From JAQIBY01 sp034658655 (lineage in GTDB: Bacteria; Bacteroidota; Bacteroidia; Bacteroidales; ML635J-15): 20,243 bases of DNA. The stretch is taken from assembly GCA_034658655.1 (NCBI GenBank), contig JAYEFQ010000042.1:1-20243 (forward strand), written 5' to 3'. The notes under the pieces are model-generated. The model saw only the letters and a program-made list of their open reading frames with translations, was not told where the DNA came from and searched no databases. The translations under genes were made by a program, and so were the position numbers. Shown in pieces: positions 1 through 6,588 of the stretch (the first letter of the stretch is position 1; each line of letters begins with the position of its first letter).

Positions 1-2
1 TA

Positions 3-80
3 GAAGCAATGGCTGAACGCGAGAAAAGCACTTATGAAATGATTGACTGGTATCTCGCAAAAACTGAGATTAAAGATTGA
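3..80 (+). CDS. C-terminal end of an unidentified protein (5' truncated by window edge)
   Basis: An open frame enters from the left edge and stops at TGA 78-80, giving the last 25 residues (it begins EAMAEREKS and ends AKTEIKD). The tail is charged and helical-looking, with no recognisable motif, so no function is proposed. It is convergent with the siaC gene and separated from it by 62 bases that contain a possible hairpin. It could also be a chance open frame, but the ending in dense charged residues and the position just before a hairpin make a real gene end likely. Confidence 0.5.
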   Translation, partial: EAMAEREKSTYEMIDWYLAKTEIKD

Positions 81-116
81 TTTTTATAAGCCCTAAAGTA
101 CTGTTAATTTTGAACG

Positions 117-144
117 AAGCGCTGGATATTTATCTGGCGCTTTT
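117..144. terminator. Possible bidirectional hairpin terminator between converging genes
   Basis: AAGCGC (117-122) and GCGCTT (137-142) are perfect inverted arms around a 14-base loop, followed by a short T run on the plus strand. The hairpin sits between the stop of the left-edge gene and the stop of siaC, where a shared terminator is expected. The stem is only 6 bp and the loop long, so this is a weak prediction. Confidence 0.35.
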
Positions 145-508
145 AGTTTATTGCATCAAATATAAATTCCGTTTCTAACATTGCCTGATAATCTTCTCCT
201 GCTTCTTTCATATCCTCATCATCAGCTTCATAAGCCCATATGATACGTGAATCGCTTGTGTTTTTGAGGAACTTCTGAAGTAATCGAAAAATTTGTTTAG
301 CAGAAGCCGTATTAAAGTACTCAAGTGAAAGATAGAGTTTTTTTACCTTTTTATTTGTGATTTCTGTTGCAATTTTTGTCCATAAATCATCATACCATGC
401 CTGTGGGTTTTCTTGGATGGAACGTCCACAAATTGATAGGCAATAATCATTTTTGTTATAAGTGACTGATGGGCTGTAACTTGTTGGTTTGATGTTTAGC
501 TTAGTCAT
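143..508 (-). CDS. siaC: SiaC-family regulatory phosphoprotein (DUF1987)
   Basis: This 121-residue protein matches the SiaC/DUF1987 family in length and motifs. The core LYLSLEYFNTASAK (residues 58-71) carries T67, which by position corresponds to the threonine (T68) phosphorylated in Pseudomonas SiaC; that equivalence is my inference. The C-terminal part has the acidic WAYEADDEDMKEAGEDYQ stretch usual for the family. In Pseudomonas, SiaC is phosphorylated by the kinase SiaB, dephosphorylated by the PP2C phosphatase SiaA, and in its unphosphorylated form activates the diguanylate cyclase SiaD. Here it is the last gene of a leftward operon and its start overlaps the end of the kinase gene by 8 bases, so translational coupling is likely. 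No SiaA or SiaD is in the window, so its downstream target is unknown. Confidence 0.88.
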   Translation of the reverse strand: MTKLNIKPTSYSPSVTYNKNDYCLSICGRSIQENPQAWYDDLWTKIATEITNKKVKKLYLSLEYFNTASAKQIFRLLQKFLKNTSDSRIIWAYEADDEDMKEAGEDYQAMLETEFIFDAIN

Positions 509-1007
509 AAATTTCGGTTTTTATGAGTAAATATAATTTCGATTGATACCTTATAATATGGTGTACGGGACCTTTATCGCTTTTTTGTTTTATGCTTAAT
601 AATCCAGTTCCTTCTCCGTTTGTTTTGATGCGCTGATTTATGTTTTGTTTTATTTCTGTCGGATTAAGTTTTTCAATAATGGAAAATTCATTGGTTATTC
701 GAGTTTTATTCAATTTATCAATTTCATTCAAGCAATAAAGGTGATAGATTTTTGCTCGATTTTCCTTTGTTTTTTGCACTGCTATATGAATGTTTTTTGA
801 ATTACAGGAGTGTTTGTTGATATTTTGCAGCATCTCAATAAACACGTACATCAGTCGTTTTTGACATTTTTTACTAATGTTTTTTTCTCGCTTTAACCAC
901 GATTCAAATTGTTCGAGTGAGTTTTCTGTTGTTTCCAGATAAAAATCGGCTTGCAACGTTTTGGGAAATGCATAGTCTGCGATTATATGGTCAAGCAGAT
1001 TTGCCAT
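501..1007 (-). CDS. siaB: SiaB-family protein kinase (DUF6272, GHKL-like fold)
   Basis: A 168-residue soluble protein with the two ATP-binding motifs of the SiaB kinase family. The N-box-like FIEMLQNINKHS lies at residues 56-67 (E58, N62) and the G-box GEGTGLLSIKQKS at 131-143. The family is related to anti-sigma-factor/histidine-kinase ATPases and phosphorylates SiaC on a threonine. Its start codon shares one base (position 1007) with the stop of the upstream LOG gene (TAATG), and its end overlaps siaC by 8 bases, so the three proteins are probably made together. It has no membrane or sensor domain, so any signal must come through another protein, most likely a SiaA-type phosphatase not seen here. 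Confidence 0.87.
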   Translation of the reverse strand: MANLLDHIIADYAFPKTLQADFYLETTENSLEQFESWLKREKNISKKCQKRLMYVFIEMLQNINKHSCNSKNIHIAVQKTKENRAKIYHLYCLNEIDKLNKTRITNEFSIIEKLNPTEIKQNINQRIKTNGEGTGLLSIKQKSDKGPVHHIIRYQSKLYLLIKTEIYD

Positions 1008-1579
1008 TATGCTTTTAGATATTTATCATAAATGTGTTCGTGTTGGTAGTTTTCAATGGCTGCAATTGCTTCTTTGGGGGTGTTTTTCACGGCGTACAAT
1101 GCACGATATGATGGATTTGCAAACTGCTCGTTGTACATACGTTCGAAAAATGAAAGCATTTCGTCAAAAAAACCATTCCCGTTTAAAATGATAATTGCTT
1201 TGTTATGATATTGTAATTGTTTGAGTGTTATAACTTCCAGAAGCTCTTCCATAGTACCGAAACCACCAGGTAAAGCCAGAAATGCATCTGATCGATTTCG
1301 CATAATCTCTTTTCTAGATTTCATATCTGGAGTAATAATTTGTTCATTGTCAACATCGGATACAACGCCATCTATGCGTAGCCGTTCTGGAATAATTCCA
1401 ATGCTTTTACCTCCAAAATCCCGTGTGCTTTGTGCTAATCGTCCCATTAAACCAATCTTTCCGGCTCCATATATCAGGTCATGACCAGATTTTCCGATAA
1501 TTTCCCCACATTGGCTTGCAAGTTGATAATAGCTTACATCCAAATCTTCACTTGATCCACAAAATGCACAAATATTCAT
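1007..1579 (-). CDS. LOG-family protein (TIGR00730), nucleotide 5'-monophosphate phosphoribohydrolase-like
   Basis: The 190-residue product carries the signature of LOG (Lonely Guy) proteins: PGGFGTMEEL at residues 104-113 and the conserved Arg/Lys in MKSRKEIM (86-93), plus an N-terminal Rossmann nucleotide-binding region (CAFCGSS, then IYGAGKIGLMG). Characterised members cleave the ribose-phosphate from nucleoside monophosphates, including cytokinin ribotides; in most bacteria the natural substrate is not settled. The length is normal for the family. It is the first gene of a tightly coupled operon with siaB and siaC. The start ATG at 1579 lies about 30 bases downstream of a clear TAnnTTTG promoter element. 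The LOG assignment is firm; its biological role here is not. Confidence 0.92.
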   Translation of the reverse strand: MNICAFCGSSEDLDVSYYQLASQCGEIIGKSGHDLIYGAGKIGLMGRLAQSTRDFGGKSIGIIPERLRIDGVVSDVDNEQIITPDMKSRKEIMRNRSDAFLALPGGFGTMEELLEVITLKQLQYHNKAIIILNGNGFFDEMLSFFERMYNEQFANPSYRALYAVKNTPKEAIAAIENYQHEHIYDKYLKA

Positions 1580-1611
1580 TGGTCTTGACTGTTTTTTGAC
1601 GTTTTACATGA

Positions 1612-1619
1612 CAAATATA
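1612..1619 (-). promoter_or_regulatory. Bacteroidota-type -7 promoter element for the LOG-siaB-siaC operon
   Basis: On the minus strand this reads TATATTTG, an exact match to the phylum-specific TAnnTTTG element. It lies 33 bases upstream of the LOG start codon, giving a predicted leader of about 25-30 bases. No good -33 TTTG/TTG was found at the usual 19-21 base spacing. Confidence 0.5.
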
Positions 1620-1872
1620 GTGAAAGCTTTATTATCATTTTTGAAATCTGCTTTAGCTTATTAACATTTTTAAACGTTTATTTGCTTTTGTTTAAAGCAT
1701 TTAGGCTTTTTGACCGAAAAGAGTTTAAAATATTTCTGATAATTTGCTGTGTTAAGTCTCCTATTTATTGGTAACGCTAGGTATTACGACTGTCTTAAGG
1801 GTGCATGATATTTTTTATTGTTATTTTTATTGATAATAAACAAGCAAAATGTTTAGTGTTAATAAATCGCAA

Positions 1873-1906
1873 TTATTAACAATTATAACGATAAAATTGT
1901 TAATAA
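1873..1906. repeat. Perfect 12-bp inverted repeat with TTATTAACA motifs
   Basis: TTATTAACAATT (1873-1884) and AATTGTTAATAA (1895-1906) are exact reverse complements around a 10-base spacer. A third copy of the 9-mer core lies in minus orientation just upstream (1857-1865), so three sites alternate minus, plus, minus within 50 bp. The arms contain no G+C run and no T tract follows, which argues against a terminator and for a protein-binding site. The core differs from the DnaA consensus TTATCCACA at two positions. Confidence 0.75.
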
Positions 1907-2146
1907 GTCTGACAAATGAAAAATACCATTTCTGATTCTGTTTCTATAATCACTTAAAATAAAGAAAAATTAGTGTTGGGTTTTGTCACCCGATAAATAA
2001 ATTGTACTTTTAATAACTTTTTCTTGATCGAAAAGGTGGTGAGAGATGAAAATAGAAAAATGACTGTTTGTATTTGAAAATGAATATTTAATGATCTTTA
2101 CCTATTTTTTCGTCCTTAAAGTGGTGAAAATAAAATAGATGTGTTT

Positions 2147-2176
2147 TTTGAACAAAATTTTGTGTGATTTCATTTG
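2147..2176 (+). promoter_or_regulatory. Candidate dnaA promoter
   Basis: TTTG at 2147-2150 (-33-like) and TTCATTTG at 2169-2176 (one mismatch to TAnnTTTG) are separated by 18 bases, close to the Bacteroidota spacing. Transcription from here would give dnaA a leader of about 70 bases that includes the DnaA-box-like pair at 2190-2213. Confidence 0.35.
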
Positions 2177-2189
2177 TCGATACAAATAT

Positions 2190-2213
2190 TTTTTCACAAC
2201 TTGCTGTTGAAAA
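2190..2213. promoter_or_regulatory. Inverted pair of DnaA-box-like sites in the dnaA leader
   Basis: TTTTTCACA (2190-2198) fits the relaxed DnaA box TTWTNCACA exactly. TGTTGAAAA (2205-2213) is, on the minus strand, TTTTCAACA, one mismatch from the same consensus. The two face each other 6 bases apart, 38 bases upstream of the dnaA start, a placement that would suit autoregulation of dnaA. Binding is inferred only. Confidence 0.4.
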
Positions 2214-2250
2214 CTATGAGTAGAATAATAATATAATTGAGAGTTAGTTT

Positions 2251-3678
2251 ATGGTAAAAACTGTTGAAATAGCATGGAAAGAATGCCTGCAAATTATCAA
2301 AGATAATGTGTCGAAGGCTAGCTATCGCACATGGTTTGAGCCGATTGTTCCACTAAAGTTGGAGGGAAATGCCTTAACGATTCAAGTGCCTAGTACATTC
2401 TTTTATGAATTTCTTGAGGAGCAATACATTGATTTGCTGCACAAGACATTGACAAAAGTGATTGGTGCCAGAGTAAAACTTGAGTATCACGTTATAATGG
2501 GTGATAACGGATATAATAAACAAGCATATACCGTTAAAATGCCAACGAATGGAAAACCAAATTTGTCAAACCGTCCCATGCATTTGCCTGTTGACAAGGA
2601 CACTGCATCAATTAAAAATCCGTTTATTATTCCCGGATTAAAGAAAATGCATGTCGATTCCCAACTTAAACCCGAAAATTCATTTGATAATTTTGTGGAA
2701 GGGGAATGCAATCGTTTGGCAAGATCCGCCGGTTATGCTGTTGCAAGCAAACCTGGAGGAACTGCATTTAATCCGCTTTTTGTTTATGGTGGTAACGGTT
2801 TAGGAAAAACACATTTGGCGCAAGCAATCGGTATCGAAGTGAAAAAGCAATTTCCTGAGAAAATTGTCCTTTACGTTGATTCTTCTAGATTCCAAACCCA
2901 ATATACAGAAGCAATTCGAAAGAATAATCGTAACGACTTCGTGCATTTCTATCAAATGATTGATGTACTTATAGTTGATGATGTACAATATTTTGCAACC
3001 AAAACAGGTACGCAGGATGTGTTTTTTCATATTTTCAATCATCTTCATCAACTGGGGAAACAGGTAATATTAACATCTGATAAATCCCCCGTTGAATTGC
3101 AAGGTTTAGATGAACGCTTGTTGAGCCGATTTAAATGGGGATTGTCTGCTGATGTTCAGGAGCCCGATTTCAAAACACGAATCGAAATCCTGAAAATGAA
3201 ATCTTATCAGGATGGAATTAACATTGATGATGAGGTTTTAGAATACATTGCTTCTCATATTACATCAAATATCCGTGAACTCGAAGGCGCATTAATATCT
3301 ATTCTCGCACAATCAACCCTTAACCGTAAAGAAATTACTCTCGAGCTTGCTAAGCAAATGATTGATAAGCTTGTGAAAAATTCACGACGCGAAATTTCAA
3401 TTGATTACATTCAAAAAGTTGTCTGTAATTACTTTAATATGAGTGTCGAAAAACTGAATTCTAAAACTAGAAAAAGGGAAGTGGTACAAGCCAGACAAAT
3501 TGCAATGTTTTTTGCAAAGAGCATGACAAAGTCATCTCTAGCATCAATTGGGACAAGCATAGGTGGAAAAGACCATGCCACTGTATTGCATGCGTGTAAA
3601 ACCGTTAATAATTTGATGGATACCGATAAGCGGTTTAAATCTTATATCGAGGAAATTGATAAGAAGTTGAAAATGTGA
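2251..3678 (+). CDS. dnaA: Chromosomal replication initiator protein DnaA
   Basis: A full-length 475-residue DnaA. Domain I occupies roughly residues 1-80 (AWKECLQIIKDNVSKASYRTWF), followed by a variable linker. The AAA+ core has Walker A GGNGLGKT at 180-187 and Walker B with D243-D244 in LIVDDVQ. DERLLSRFKWG is the box VII arginine-finger region. Domain IV carries the DNA-binding signature GGKDHATVLHA at 438-448. It binds DnaA boxes as an ATP-bound oligomer and opens the replication origin. ATG 2251 gives a normal N-terminus. It stands alone, without dnaN, which is usual in Bacteroidota, and is followed by a strong terminator. Possible autoregulatory sites lie in its leader. Confidence 0.98.
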   Translation: MVKTVEIAWKECLQIIKDNVSKASYRTWFEPIVPLKLEGNALTIQVPSTFFYEFLEEQYIDLLHKTLTKVIGARVKLEYHVIMGDNGYNKQAYTVKMPTNGKPNLSNRPMHLPVDKDTASIKNPFIIPGLKKMHVDSQLKPENSFDNFVEGECNRLARSAGYAVASKPGGTAFNPLFVYGGNGLGKTHLAQAIGIEVKKQFPEKIVLYVDSSRFQTQYTEAIRKNNRNDFVHFYQMIDVLIVDDVQYFATKTGTQDVFFHIFNHLHQLGKQVILTSDKSPVELQGLDERLLSRFKWGLSADVQEPDFKTRIEILKMKSYQDGINIDDEVLEYIASHITSNIRELEGALISILAQSTLNRKEITLELAKQMIDKLVKNSRREISIDYIQKVVCNYFNMSVEKLNSKTRKREVVQARQIAMFFAKSMTKSSLASIGTSIGGKDHATVLHACKTVNNLMDTDKRFKSYIEEIDKKLKM

Positions 3679-3685
3679 AAATATT

Positions 3686-3710
3686 AAAGAGGCTTCGGTC
3701 TCTTTTTTTT
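3686..3710 (+). terminator. Rho-independent terminator of dnaA
   Basis: AAAGAGGC (3686-3693), a TTCG tetraloop, and GTCTCTTT (3698-3705) form an 8-bp stem with one G-U pair, running into eight Ts (3703-3710). It begins 7 bases after the dnaA stop. A UUCG-capped hairpin with a T tract is a textbook intrinsic terminator. Confidence 0.9.
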
Positions 3711-3735
3711 ACATGCGTCGATTTCTCGATTTTTT

Positions 3736-3743
3736 TATCTTTG
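3736..3743 (+). promoter_or_regulatory. -7 promoter element for the EamA-YigZ-LPLAT-amidase operon
   Basis: TATCTTTG is an exact TAnnTTTG match between the dnaA terminator and the next start codon at 3767. It predicts a leader of roughly 20 bases. There is no clear -33 TTG at normal spacing. Confidence 0.55.
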
Positions 3744-3766
3744 ACTTTTATTTTTATTGAAAAACT

Positions 3767-4633
3767 ATGATTTGGGTACTATTAACCATCTTGTCAGCAA
3801 CAGGAATCTTTGTATTCTTTAAATTGTTCGATAAATACAAATTACCAAATTTAAATGGTATTGTTATTAATTATCTGGTAGCCGGATTGCTTGGTTTTGC
3901 AATTTCTCCGAATCGGGAAATGGTTACGGAGATATTTAATGCAGATTGGGCGCTACTCGCAATAATTATTGGTGTATTATTTATACTGATGTTTTTTGTT
4001 ATTGGATATTCATCAATTGTGAGTGGAATGTCATTGACAACTCTGGCAAGTAAAATGTCGGTTGTTATTCCCATTCTTTTTTCAATTGTTTATTTTGGGG
4101 AGCCTGTAACATATATTAAAGTATTTGGGCTGATTTTAGCTTTGGTGGGCTTAGTGCTCGCCGTGTATAAAAAGCGAAAAGACGGAAAGCTTAGCAAGCA
4201 ATTTTGGATACCCATTATTCTGTTCCTTGGCATGGGATGTGTGGATTCACTCGTGAAATTTGCGCAAGAAACTTATGTCAGTGATGAAATTTCCAGTGTA
4301 TTTACAGCATTATTATTCTTCGTCTCATTTTTAGTCGGACTGCTCATTATGCTAACACGACCAAAAACATTTAAGGCGTTTAAAAAACCACGTTTACTTG
4401 CGCTTGGTGCAGGTTTGGGTATTGTGAATTACGGGTCTATTTACTTTTTGATTCGTGCTTTAAATTCAAAAGTATTTGACAGTTCTGTGATTTTTGGAAT
4501 TAATAATATTGGAATTATTACCTTGTCAGCGATGATTGGCTTTGTCTTTTTTAAAGAGCGCTTAACTCGCTTGAATTGGATTGGATTAATAATCTGTATC
4601 GTTGCAATTTTAGTATTGTATATCACTAAATAA
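3767..4633 (+). CDS. EamA-family (DMT superfamily) inner-membrane transporter
   Basis: A 288-residue protein, almost wholly hydrophobic, with about ten membrane segments arranged as two five-helix repeats. The start is MIWVLLTILSATGIFVFFKL, and the first repeat ends in a basic loop (KKRKDGKLSK, around 135-145). The glycine- and proline-poor helices and the closing FFKERLTRLNWIGLIICIVAI are typical of EamA permeases of the drug/metabolite transporter superfamily. Substrates vary widely (amino acids, nucleotide-like metabolites, drugs) and cannot be read from sequence. It is the first gene of an operon and its stop shares one base with the next start (TAATG). Confidence 0.85.
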   Translation: MIWVLLTILSATGIFVFFKLFDKYKLPNLNGIVINYLVAGLLGFAISPNREMVTEIFNADWALLAIIIGVLFILMFFVIGYSSIVSGMSLTTLASKMSVVIPILFSIVYFGEPVTYIKVFGLILALVGLVLAVYKKRKDGKLSKQFWIPIILFLGMGCVDSLVKFAQETYVSDEISSVFTALLFFVSFLVGLLIMLTRPKTFKAFKKPRLLALGAGLGIVNYGSIYFLIRALNSKVFDSSVIFGINNIGIITLSAMIGFVFFKERLTRLNWIGLIICIVAILVLYITK

Positions 4634-5241
4634 TGTGTGATAATAGCGATAAATATAAAAGCATTAAATCGAAATCAAGCGGTTATTTTAAAGATCGCGG
4701 TAGCAAATTTTATGCCTTTGCATTTCCTGTGAAAACTGAAGACGATGTGAAATTTCATCAAGAGGAATTGCGAAAATCTCATCACGATGCTAGACATCAT
4801 GTTTATGCATTTATTTTAGGTGCAGATAAAAAAGCGTATCGGGCAAGCGATGATGGGGAGCCTGCAAATTCGAGTGGAGCTCCTGTTTTGGGGCAAATAC
4901 GTTCTTTTGAATTGACAAATGTACTTGTTATTGTTGTCCGATATTTCGGCGGAACCAAACTCGGAGTTCCTGGATTAATCAATGCATATAAAACTGCCGC
5001 ATATGAAGCTTTGAATGCTTCAGAAATTGAAACACATTATCAAATGAAATACTTCAAAATTCGTTTTGATTATCCGATGATGGATCAGGTGAGTAGGCTT
5101 ATAAATGATGCAAGTTTAGAGGTGGTTACACGTGATTTTGCTGTTGATTGTAATATGGAACTGGGTGTGCGCTTGCGGGATGCCGATCATATTATTCAGC
5201 GATTTGAAGATGCACATAAAATTGATTTAACTGTCTTATGA
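4633..5241 (+). CDS. IMPACT/YigZ family protein (UPF0029)
   Basis: The 202-residue protein has the IMPACT N-terminal domain with DDGEPANSSGAP (residues 73-84) and VVRYFGGTKLG (101-111), followed by a C-terminal DUF1949-like ferredoxin-fold domain. DDGEP and RYFGG are the two family hallmarks. The biochemical function of bacterial YigZ proteins is unsettled; eukaryotic IMPACT modulates the Gcn2 translation-stress pathway. It sits in an operon with coupled starts: one base is shared with the EamA gene and four (ATGA) with the acyltransferase gene. The middle motif has ANSSG where many members have GTAG. Confidence 0.92.
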   Translation: MCDNSDKYKSIKSKSSGYFKDRGSKFYAFAFPVKTEDDVKFHQEELRKSHHDARHHVYAFILGADKKAYRASDDGEPANSSGAPVLGQIRSFELTNVLVIVVRYFGGTKLGVPGLINAYKTAAYEALNASEIETHYQMKYFKIRFDYPMMDQVSRLINDASLEVVTRDFAVDCNMELGVRLRDADHIIQRFEDAHKIDLTVL

Positions 5242-5792
5242 AGAAACAATTTGTACGATTTGTAATTAAATTATCCGGCTGGCAGATTACCGATCAATAT
5301 CCTGAGCTGAAAAAATCAGTTTGCATTATGGCGCCGCACACTAGTATGTGGGATTTTGTGTGGGGAAAATTGTATTTCATGACACAAGGAATTAAACCGC
5401 GAATACTTATTAAATCAGAAATGTTCACTTGGTATTTGAAACCATTGTTGAAGGCATTAGGCGGTGTGCCGGTATATCGGAAACATCCGGTAGGGCTTGT
5501 TGAGCAAATGTTGAAATATTTTGAAGAAACCGATGAGTTTACCCTAATAATTACGCCTGAAGCAACTCGTAAGCCGGTTAAGAAGTGGAAAACTGGAGCT
5601 TTACGTATTGCGAAAATGGCAAATGTGCCTTTAGTGCTCGGGAAAATGGATTATAAGACGAAAACAATGGGCTTAGCAAATATGTATATGAGTATTCCTG
5701 ATGATTCGAGATTTATCAATACCGTAAAAAATGATTTTGTTGGTGTAACTGCGAAACATCCTGAAAATTTTAATCCGTATTATGAGCAATAA
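5238..5792 (+). CDS. LPLAT-superfamily (PlsC-like) acyltransferase, short form
   Basis: A 184-residue protein with the acyltransferase H-X4-D motif as HTSMWD (H34, D39), a substrate-binding stretch LKALGGVPVYRK, and ITPEATRKPVKKWKTGA in the place of the usual EGTR block. The family transfers acyl groups to glycerol phosphates or related lipids. Members of this short form are often annotated as 1-acyl-glycerol-3-phosphate acyltransferases, but the acceptor is not established. There is no clear membrane segment, so peripheral membrane association is likely. The start overlaps the previous stop as ATGA and the end overlaps the amidase gene by 11 bases. EATR replaces the canonical EGTR, a common variation in this subgroup. 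Confidence 0.82.
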   Translation: MKKQFVRFVIKLSGWQITDQYPELKKSVCIMAPHTSMWDFVWGKLYFMTQGIKPRILIKSEMFTWYLKPLLKALGGVPVYRKHPVGLVEQMLKYFEETDEFTLIITPEATRKPVKKWKTGALRIAKMANVPLVLGKMDYKTKTMGLANMYMSIPDDSRFINTVKNDFVGVTAKHPENFNPYYEQ

Positions 5793-6588
5793 ATTAAATA
5801 TACGATTATTTCAACCAGACTTAGTGTGGCAGGCTGCAAATTCGAACTTGCAGAAGCTTAATGTCATGGCAGATAGTTTGTTGAACGTTGATTTGTTGAT
5901 ATGTCCTGAAATGTTTACCACTGGATTTACCATGGCTGTGCAAAATGTTGCCCAATCTTGGCCAGGGGAATCGGTTAATACATTGCAGCAAATTGCCGAT
6001 AAGTCTGATACTGCAATCGTTTGTTCATTGGTTGTACATGATCAAAAAAAGTATTTTAACCGATTAGTGTTTCTAAAACCAAATGTTAAACCTGAATATT
6101 ACGATAAGCGACATCTTTTCACCATGGGGGAGGAGCATCATTATTATTCTGCCGGAGATAAGCAATTACTTGTAGAGTATAAAGGTTGGAAAATTATGCC
6201 ATTGATTTGTTACGATTTGCGTTTTCCTGTTTGGAGCCGAAATATCCACGATTACGACTTGCTTCTCTACGTTGCAAATTGGCCAGATTCACGCCGCGAA
6301 GTATGGAAAACATTGTTAAAAGCACGTGCTATAGAAAATCAATGTTTTGTTGCGGGGGTAAATCGGGTTGGTAAAGACGGCATGGGCTTAAACTATTCAG
6401 GCGATAGTGTTGTGATAGATGCGAAAGGCAATAAAATTGTAAATTGTGTTGATTATCAGGAATGCTATTGTGATGTGCTAATTGATAAATTAGAACTTGC
6501 AGCTTTTCGTGAAAAATTCCCTGTGCTAAATGATAAGGATTCGTTTGAAATTCTTAACAACCACTTAGTTAAGCGAGATAGTCATTAA
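5782..6588 (+). CDS. Nitrilase-superfamily omega-amidase (YafV-like)
   Basis: A 268-residue carbon-nitrogen hydrolase with the complete catalytic triad: E43 in CPEMFTTGF, K109 in YDKRHLF and C143 in ICYDLRFP. The sequence GFTM near E43 and ANWPDSRREVWKTLLKARAIEN are typical of YafV/Nit2-type omega-amidases. These hydrolyse alpha-ketoglutaramate and alpha-ketosuccinamate to ammonia plus the keto acid, as a metabolite-repair step. Length is normal and there is no signal peptide, so it is cytoplasmic. It is the last gene of the operon. Its final 20 bases overlap, in antisense, the end of the sensor-kinase gene, with no room for a separate terminator. Confidence 0.93.
   Translation: MSNKLNIRLFQPDLVWQAANSNLQKLNVMADSLLNVDLLICPEMFTTGFTMAVQNVAQSWPGESVNTLQQIADKSDTAIVCSLVVHDQKKYFNRLVFLKPNVKPEYYDKRHLFTMGEEHHYYSAGDKQLLVEYKGWKIMPLICYDLRFPVWSRNIHDYDLLLYVANWPDSRREVWKTLLKARAIENQCFVAGVNRVGKDGMGLNYSGDSVVIDAKGNKIVNCVDYQECYCDVLIDKLELAAFREKFPVLNDKDSFEILNNHLVKRDSH

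Larger units (their letters stand above)
1580..2250. other. Gene-free AT-rich region upstream of dnaA; candidate oriC/dnaA control region
   Basis: About 670 bases lie between two divergently transcribed genes and contain no plausible gene on either strand. The part from about 1800 to 1910 is almost entirely A and T, as expected of a DNA-unwinding element. It holds four exact copies of the 9-mer TTATTAACA or its complement (1658-1666 plus, 1857-1865 minus, 1873-1881 plus, 1898-1906 minus), a perfect 12-bp dyad, and DnaA-box-like sites nearer dnaA. Proximity to dnaA and the motif clustering suggest replication initiation or dnaA regulation. However, no strict TTATCCACA box is present, and in Bacteroidota the origin is not always beside dnaA. 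Confidence 0.4.

Noticed and set aside
1009..1484. Plus-strand open frames of 60 and 87 codons opposite the LOG gene
   Set aside because: Both are antisense to a well-conserved coding region and show no protein family features.
2036..2127. Repeated GTGGTGA at 2036-2042 and 2121-2127 as possible DnaA or regulator sites
   Set aside because: Only two copies 85 bp apart, and at least two mismatches to the relaxed DnaA box; too little to support a binding site.
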